The notes beneath the pieces were generated by a model. That model saw only the letters and a list, made by a program, of their open reading frames with translations. It searched no databases and was not told the origin of the DNA. Both the position numbers and the translations under genes were made by a program. From JAEZJZ01 sp050949055 (GTDB lineage: Bacteria > Bacillota > UBA994 > UBA5500), in NCBI GenBank assembly GCA_050949055.1, contig JBMNFA010000006.1:12871-76870 (forward strand): a DNA stretch of 64,000 nucleotides. Reading direction: 5' to 3'. Position 1 is the first letter of the stretch. Every line of letters begins with the position of its first letter. Positions 59,965-64,000 of the stretch are shown one piece after another.

Positions 59965-60594
59965 CTAAACGAGGCCAGATCGTGCGTGTTGCTGTGCTGC
60001 CCTTTCCGGCTTCCACTCCTGCCAGATGCGTCCTGCCGTCTGCAGGTCCCCAGACAAGGCGCTGTCTCCGGGTTGCCAACCGGCGGGTATGGAAGCCCCG
60101 CTGCTCTGTTGCTCTTGGCAGGCCTGGATGATCCTGATCAATTCATCCACGTTGCGGCCAACCGAAGAGGGCAGGACCTCCACCAACTGCACCACTCCTT
60201 GGGGATCTATCAGGAAGTGCGCCCGTTGATTTACTCCCTGCTGCTGGTCGTAGGTGCCGAACATGCTGCCCAACTTCCCACCGCGGTCTGCCCCTAGTGG
60301 GAAGGGTACCGCTGCGCCGATCAATTCCTTCAGTTCAACCTCGTCCCACAGCTTGTGTGCGTTGACGCTGTCCACGCTGACACCAATTACCTCGACGCCC
60401 AGCTCCTGCAGTTTGGGATAGCGCACGGCCATCATGGCTATCTCGGTCGGTCAGACTGGCGTGAAGTCTCCGCTATAGAAGTGCAACACATGCCAGCGCC
60501 CGCTCAGTTCAGACGAGTGCATCTGGCGACTGCCGCCTTCTTGGTACACTTCCAACGACCAGCTGGGCGAGGCCGATCCCACGGTGGGAAACAT
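59965..60594 (-). CDS. prxU: Selenocysteine-containing peroxiredoxin (UGA at the peroxidatic position)
   Basis: The frame is continuous across one TGA (60453-60451): FYSGDFTPV-U-PTEIAMMAVRYP. In ordinary AhpC/Prx proteins this position is the peroxidatic cysteine of FTFVCPTE, so the TGA should encode selenocysteine, residue 48 of 209. The downstream part has VIGVSVDSVNAHKLW, FGTYDQQQGVNQRAHFLIDP and PAGWQPGD. The usual resolving Cys of VCPAGW is replaced, and the only other cysteine is at about residue 159. The ATG at 60594 has GGAGG seven bases upstream. PrxU is known from Eubacterium acidaminophilum. Standard gene finders would split or truncate it. Confidence 0.88.
60418..60441 (-). promoter_or_regulatory. 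Candidate bacterial SECIS hairpin
   Basis: Nine bases after the TGA the mRNA can form ATAGCCA pairing with TG(C)GCTAT around a nine-base loop TGATGGCCG containing a GG. Position and size suit a bacterial SECIS, which must follow the UGA within the coding region. The fold was judged by eye. Confidence 0.5.
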
Positions 60595-60614
60595 AGGCAT
60601 ACCTCCAATCGTAT

Positions 60615-60654
60615 GTGACGGAGGGACGGATCTTTTGTCACACGCGTGTGACAT
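60615..60654. repeat. Left half of a palindrome split by IS copy 2
   Basis: TGTGACGGAGGGACGGATC and the following TTTTGTCACACGCGTGTGAC match the intact palindrome at 59087. The right half, ACAAAAGATCCGTCCCTCC and GTCACA, continues at 62552-62576. Confidence 0.92.
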
Positions 60655-60928
60655 GAGGTGCCCCCTGTCGAGTTGACAAACGAAATAATGAAAGCGTTTG
60701 CTCCTTAGGAATGACCCTGAGGAGCCTTCTTTCTTGGGATGTCTTAAGCAATACAGCCAATGGTTGCTGGCCACGGCTCTCCCTGTCGGAGCCCTGAGCA
60801 GTACCACAGGGTGAGTCCCTTGACCCCTGTGCTACAATTTTGTGCGCAGAGGGGCGATGAGGTATCTGCTGTGCTCTCCCTGCCATCGCCCCTCGCACCC
60901 TCGTTAAGCACAGGGAGTCAAGGGCGAT

Positions 60929-61687
60929 TTATGCACACATTCTGTACTCCATCGGGGTCAGACCAGAAAACTTCCTTTGCGGTCGTTCTTCGTTGTAGAA
61001 GCGTATATAGTCACTTACGTCGGCTACCAGATCTTCGTAGCTCTCGTAATACTTTCTTAGGTTGTAGCGCTCTGCTTTGAGCTTACCCCAAAATCCTTCC
61101 ATGGGGCCATTGTCAATGCAGCGGCTTACTCTTGACATGCTTTGGATCATGCCCTGATTCGTGATAATCTTGGCAAAACCATAGGAAGTATATTGGAAGC
61201 CTCTATCGCTGTGAATGAGGGGCTGTGCTTCTGGATTGGCCTTCAAGGCTGCCTGCAATGTGCTAAAGACAAGCTTGTTGTTATTCCTCTTACCAATGAC
61301 ATAGGCAACAATACTGTTGTCGTAAAGGTCGAGAATGGCGCTCAGGTATGCTTTCTGGCCGTCGCCATACTTGAACTCGGTTACATCTGTAAGCCATTTC
61401 TGGTTCTTCCTCAAAGCTGTGAACTTTCTGTTCAGCAGGTTCTCAGCAACATGTCCAGGCGAAGACTTTTTGTATTGTCTGCGTTTCTTTCGAGTGACCG
61501 ATTTCAGACCCATCAGTCGCATCAACCGATAGATTCGTTTAAGGTTGTACGTTGCCTGTAGCCTCCGGTTCACGACCAGTTGCATCATCCTGTAGCCGTA
61601 GATACCCTTGACCTCCAAGTAGATACCAGCTATTGTGTCAGCGATTAACTCGTTTGTCCGCTCTCGCTCACTTGGTTCCTTCTTCAA
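60929..61687 (-). CDS. IS3-family transposase OrfB (rve integrase), copy 2
   Basis: This 252-residue rve-domain half has the intact D, D, E motifs (TDVTEF, HSDRGFQY, MEGFWGKLKAER). It keeps leucine where copy 1 has proline, so this copy is more likely functional. It joins OrfA through a -1 frameshift at the A7 run 61840-61834. Confidence 0.94.
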   Translation of the reverse strand: MKKEPSERERTNELIADTIAGIYLEVKGIYGYRMMQLVVNRRLQATYNLKRIYRLMRLMGLKSVTRKKRRQYKKSSPGHVAENLLNRKFTALRKNQKWLTDVTEFKYGDGQKAYLSAILDLYDNSIVAYVIGKRNNNKLVFSTLQAALKANPEAQPLIHSDRGFQYTSYGFAKIITNQGMIQSMSRVSRCIDNGPMEGFWGKLKAERYNLRKYYESYEDLVADVSDYIRFYNEERPQRKFSGLTPMEYRMCA

Positions 61688-61803
61688 ATAATTGTAGTGC
61701 GCCTGGCGGCTGATGTTGGCAACCCTGCATAACTCAGAGATAGAGTGGCCTTTGCTGTGCAGTTCGTGGATTGCCTGATGGAGTTTAAATCGTGGAACTC
61801 GGC

Positions 61804-62481
61804 CTAGCGATACCTCTTCTCGAGTTCCTCCAATTTTTTTAGGAATGCGTTCTCCACGCTCAGTCTGCGAACTTCCTTCTGCAGATTACGAAGCTCAATC
61901 TTCAGCCGATCGGCCTCTGTCAACTCAGTTTCTTCTTTGGCTTTGCCTCGGCGGTCAACAAGTGCCTTCTCTCCGCCTTTGTTATACTTACTAACCCAAG
62001 AGTGAACCTGCTGGTAGCTGACCTTATAGCGCTCCGCTGCCTCCCGGTAGTTACAGTCATTGGCTATACAATGTCGGACAATCTCTATACGCTCATCGTA
62101 GGTGGTTCTCCGCCCTTTGTTCATGTCTCTGGATTCCCCTCCTGGAGAAGACTTGAGTTCTTCTCCTTGAGTATACTTGAAAATCCAGCGCCGAAGTTGC
62201 GTTTCCTCCCTTATGCCGTACCTAAGGCAGATGTCCATTTGAGAGCCTTCTCCCGTCAGGTAGGCTTGTACAGCTTGCATCTTAAGCTCAGCAGGATAAT
62301 GATTACTACTCAATTGCCCGACCAGGGAGTCTATACCATATTCCTGTAACCTAATACGCCATCGACGTATTGTACTCTTGCCTACGTTGAACCTGGAAAC
62401 TGCCTCTTTGACTGGATGCCCTTCATCAATCCATGCAAGTATTCGTAGCTTCTCTCCCAAAGTGAACTTGCGTCCGGACAA
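61804..62481 (-). CDS. IS3-family OrfA (helix-turn-helix protein), copy 2
   Basis: 225 residues from the TTG at 62481, behind GAGGGGGG. An in-frame GTG at 62547 inside the terminal repeat would add 22 residues. It has two helix-turn-helix units and a C-terminal leucine-rich coiled coil, as in copy 1, with small substitutions such as RHCIAND for QHCIAND. It ends after the A_AAA_AAA slippery heptamer that gives OrfAB. Confidence 0.92.
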   Translation of the reverse strand: MSGRKFTLGEKLRILAWIDEGHPVKEAVSRFNVGKSTIRRWRIRLQEYGIDSLVGQLSSNHYPAELKMQAVQAYLTGEGSQMDICLRYGIREETQLRRWIFKYTQGEELKSSPGGESRDMNKGRRTTYDERIEIVRHCIANDCNYREAAERYKVSYQQVHSWVSKYNKGGEKALVDRRGKAKEETELTEADRLKIELRNLQKEVRRLSVENAFLKKLEELEKRYR

Positions 62482-62666
62482 AAGAATGCCCCCCCTCAGC
62501 GACTGATGAATTTTCGTTATTTCATCTGTCAACTTTGGGGGGAGCACATCAACAAAAGATCCGTCCCTCCGTCACACTGAGATGTACATTATTACTATCA
62601 CCGCTGCGGAGGATGGTAATGCGGACAGCCTGTTTCGGGGCGGGGGAGGTAGCCTATAGTTCTACT

Positions 62667-63695
62667 CTAGTACTTGCCCAGCGCCTTGGCCTTCTCCAGC
62701 ATCTTGGCGCTGGTCTCGGGTACGATTTTGGTCAGGGGTAGGTTGTAGGGGCAACGGCTCTCGCACAGCCGGCAGCCAGCGCAGTCAAGCCCTTTCAGGA
62801 AGGCCTGCACATGTCCTTCATCCAACTTGTGCCAGCCAGAGCGATTGAAGAACAGCTCGGCAGAGGCGAGAAAATTCACCGGAATCCCTTGTGGACAAGG
62901 CACGCAGTAGGCACAACGCCGGCAGAATACCGGTCCCAACTCGTCCTTGAGTTGCTGCAAGGAGAGCAGTTCCTCTTCCGTCGGTGCACCTGCAGCGGCC
63001 GCGGCGATGTTCTTATCCACCAAATGAGTGCTTTCCATGCCCGGGATGACCACGTTAACCTTCTGGTCGAGAATCCACTTGATGGATGCAGCGGGGTGGG
63101 TCATCGCTCCCCCGGCGATGGGCTTCATGACAATAATCCCGATATCCATCTGGCGCGCCAAGGGGAACAGCTCTTTAGCCGCACCGTCTTCGATGTAGTT
63201 GAAAGGAAACTGTACCGTAGAGAACTCGCCAGTCTTAATAGCCCTGATGGCAGTCTCCAGACGATGGCTGGTAATGCCGATATGTTTGATTTTTCCTGCT
63301 CGCTGCTGTTCCTTGACAAAGTCCAGCACTCCGCCCGGCGCCAGCAGTTTGTCCAACGCTTCGTCACCGACAACGTTGTGCAACTGGTATAGGTCGATGT
63401 AGTCCGTGCGCAGGTTCGCCAGCGAATCTGTCAGGTGTTGGCGTACGGTATCCACATCCCTGCCCCCTGACTTGGTGGCGATGTACACCTGTTCGCGGAC
63501 ATCCTGCAATGCCTCACCGATGATGCTCTCGCTGGTGGTGTAGGCTTGGGCTGTGTCGAAGAAGTTGATCCCCTGCATAAAGGCGTAGCGTACGGTCTCC
63601 ACTGCTTGCCCTCGGCTGACCGTTTGGATGGGGATTCCGCCAAAGCCGAGTGTGGTTACTTGCATGTCGGTTCGTCCTAACCTATTTTTCCGCAT
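62667..63695 (-). CDS. Aldo/keto reductase with C-terminal [4Fe-4S] ferredoxin domain
   Basis: 342 residues. Residues 1 to about 270 form an AKR barrel: GRTDMQVTTLGFGGIPI, INFFDTAQAYTTSE with the catalytic Asp and Tyr, IATKSGGRD (Lys) and YIDLYQLHNV. The C-terminal part carries cysteine clusters CRRCAYCVPCPQGI and CAGCRLCESRCPYNLPL for two [4Fe-4S] centres. This class is common in anaerobes and may exchange electrons with ferredoxin. The ATG at 63695 follows GGGAGGGG. A longer frame to 63794 is not supported. Confidence 0.92.
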   Translation of the reverse strand: MRKNRLGRTDMQVTTLGFGGIPIQTVSRGQAVETVRYAFMQGINFFDTAQAYTTSESIIGEALQDVREQVYIATKSGGRDVDTVRQHLTDSLANLRTDYIDLYQLHNVVGDEALDKLLAPGGVLDFVKEQQRAGKIKHIGITSHRLETAIRAIKTGEFSTVQFPFNYIEDGAAKELFPLARQMDIGIIVMKPIAGGAMTHPAASIKWILDQKVNVVIPGMESTHLVDKNIAAAAAGAPTEEELLSLQQLKDELGPVFCRRCAYCVPCPQGIPVNFLASAELFFNRSGWHKLDEGHVQAFLKGLDCAGCRLCESRCPYNLPLTKIVPETSAKMLEKAKALGKY

Positions 63696-63878
63696 CGTGT
63701 AGCAGCCCCTCCCATGATTACTGTTCTGTAACTGCTTCAATGATAGCATCGATTGGCTGGATGTTCCAAGCTCACTATCCCCATAGCGGCGCAAGAAAGT
63801 CCATCCAGCGGTGTCCGGGTAGCCGGGTCGGGGTAGTTTGGCTCCGGATTGCTCATGCTATCAGGGGAGGTGCGAAAC

Positions 63879-64000
63879 ATGCAGATTACCTACACCTTGA
63901 AGAACAACAAGGCCGTGGAGCAGGGCGCTTATGACCCATCCACCAAGGTCCTGACCATGGCCAGCGGGCGCGAGTTGGACTTGTCCAGTGAAGGCGATGT
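63879..64000 (+). CDS. Start of a gene cut by the window edge
   Basis: The ATG follows GGGGAGGTGCGAAAC, a good ribosome site. Forty codons are visible, beginning MQITYTLKNNKAVEQGAYDP and continuing KVLTMASGRELDLSSEGD. No family is recognised from this part. Confidence 0.6.
   Translation, partial: MQITYTLKNNKAVEQGAYDPSTKVLTMASGRELDLSSEGD

Larger units (their letters stand above)
60655..62551 (-). mobile_element. IS3-family (IS150-like) insertion sequence, copy 2
   Basis: Nearly identical to copy 1, with the same ends. The flanks share ACA (60652-60654 and 62552-62554), or AC if the leading A belongs to the element. Removing it restores a complete palindrome like the one at 59087, so the empty site can be reconstructed exactly. 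The same non-coding inverted repeat lies at 60817-60924. Confidence 0.95.

Noticed and set aside
1..64000. CRISPR arrays, tRNA and rRNA genes, prophage genes
   Set aside because: No regularly spaced repeats, tRNA-like TTCGA arms with paired stems, rRNA sequence or phage structural genes were seen.

Overview
The window looks like chromosomal DNA of an anaerobic, spore-forming member of the Bacillota (Clostridia-like). Pointers are a spore photoproduct lyase, a DUF1659/DUF2922 gene pair, an apparent electron-bifurcating lactate dehydrogenase operon, a ferredoxin-domain aldo/keto reductase, a T-box leader, strong AGGAGG ribosome sites with many TTG and GTG starts, and an in-frame UGA read as selenocysteine in a peroxiredoxin. 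The exact class cannot be fixed from this sequence.

Layout. 1-7 kb: end of a glycine-cleavage operon (gcvT, gcvH) behind a structured leader, a CapA-type gene, a three-gene GlpA-like flavoprotein set and an acetyltransferase. 7-16 kb: ECF sigma factor with putative anti-sigma, DegV, a second CapA-type gene, an N-acyl-D-amino-acid deacylase and a NitT/TauT-type ABC importer. 16-23 kb: DUF1659/DUF2922 pair, YgeY-type hydrolase, MATE exporter, gap, GyrI-like protein and splB. 23-33 kb is the most mobile part: a truncated phosphotransferase gene, a class C-like group II intron, gamma-glutamyltransferase, an ABC-2 exporter preceded by a 40-residue peptide gene and two terminators, and a first IS3-family copy. 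33-46 kb: lctBCD-like operon, a nitroreductase-GNAT fusion, M28 and M20 peptidases, a CoA transferase, a DHH phosphoesterase and a decayed fic gene. 46-64 kb: ilvE followed by a DDE-transposase IS, a proline T-box with proC, an ANT(6)-like gene, a serpin lipoprotein, a YdjG/YdjI-like pair, a methyltransferase, an M24 peptidase, deoD, the selenoprotein peroxiredoxin, a second IS3-family copy and an aldo/keto reductase.

Two themes tie the window together. Metabolism is peptide and amino-acid centred: several M20/M24/M28 hydrolases, gamma-glutamyltransferase, a D-aminoacylase, ilvE, proC, glycine cleavage and lactate oxidation. The intergenic spaces carry a family of long GC-rich palindromes with a GGGAC/GTCCC core. 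Both IS3-family copies lie inside such palindromes, and the group II intron lies five bases 3' of one.

Best leads are the UGA-containing peroxiredoxin, the unidentified switch-like leader upstream of gcvT, the palindrome-targeting mobile elements, and the 40-aa peptide gene with tandem terminators before an ABC-2 exporter.
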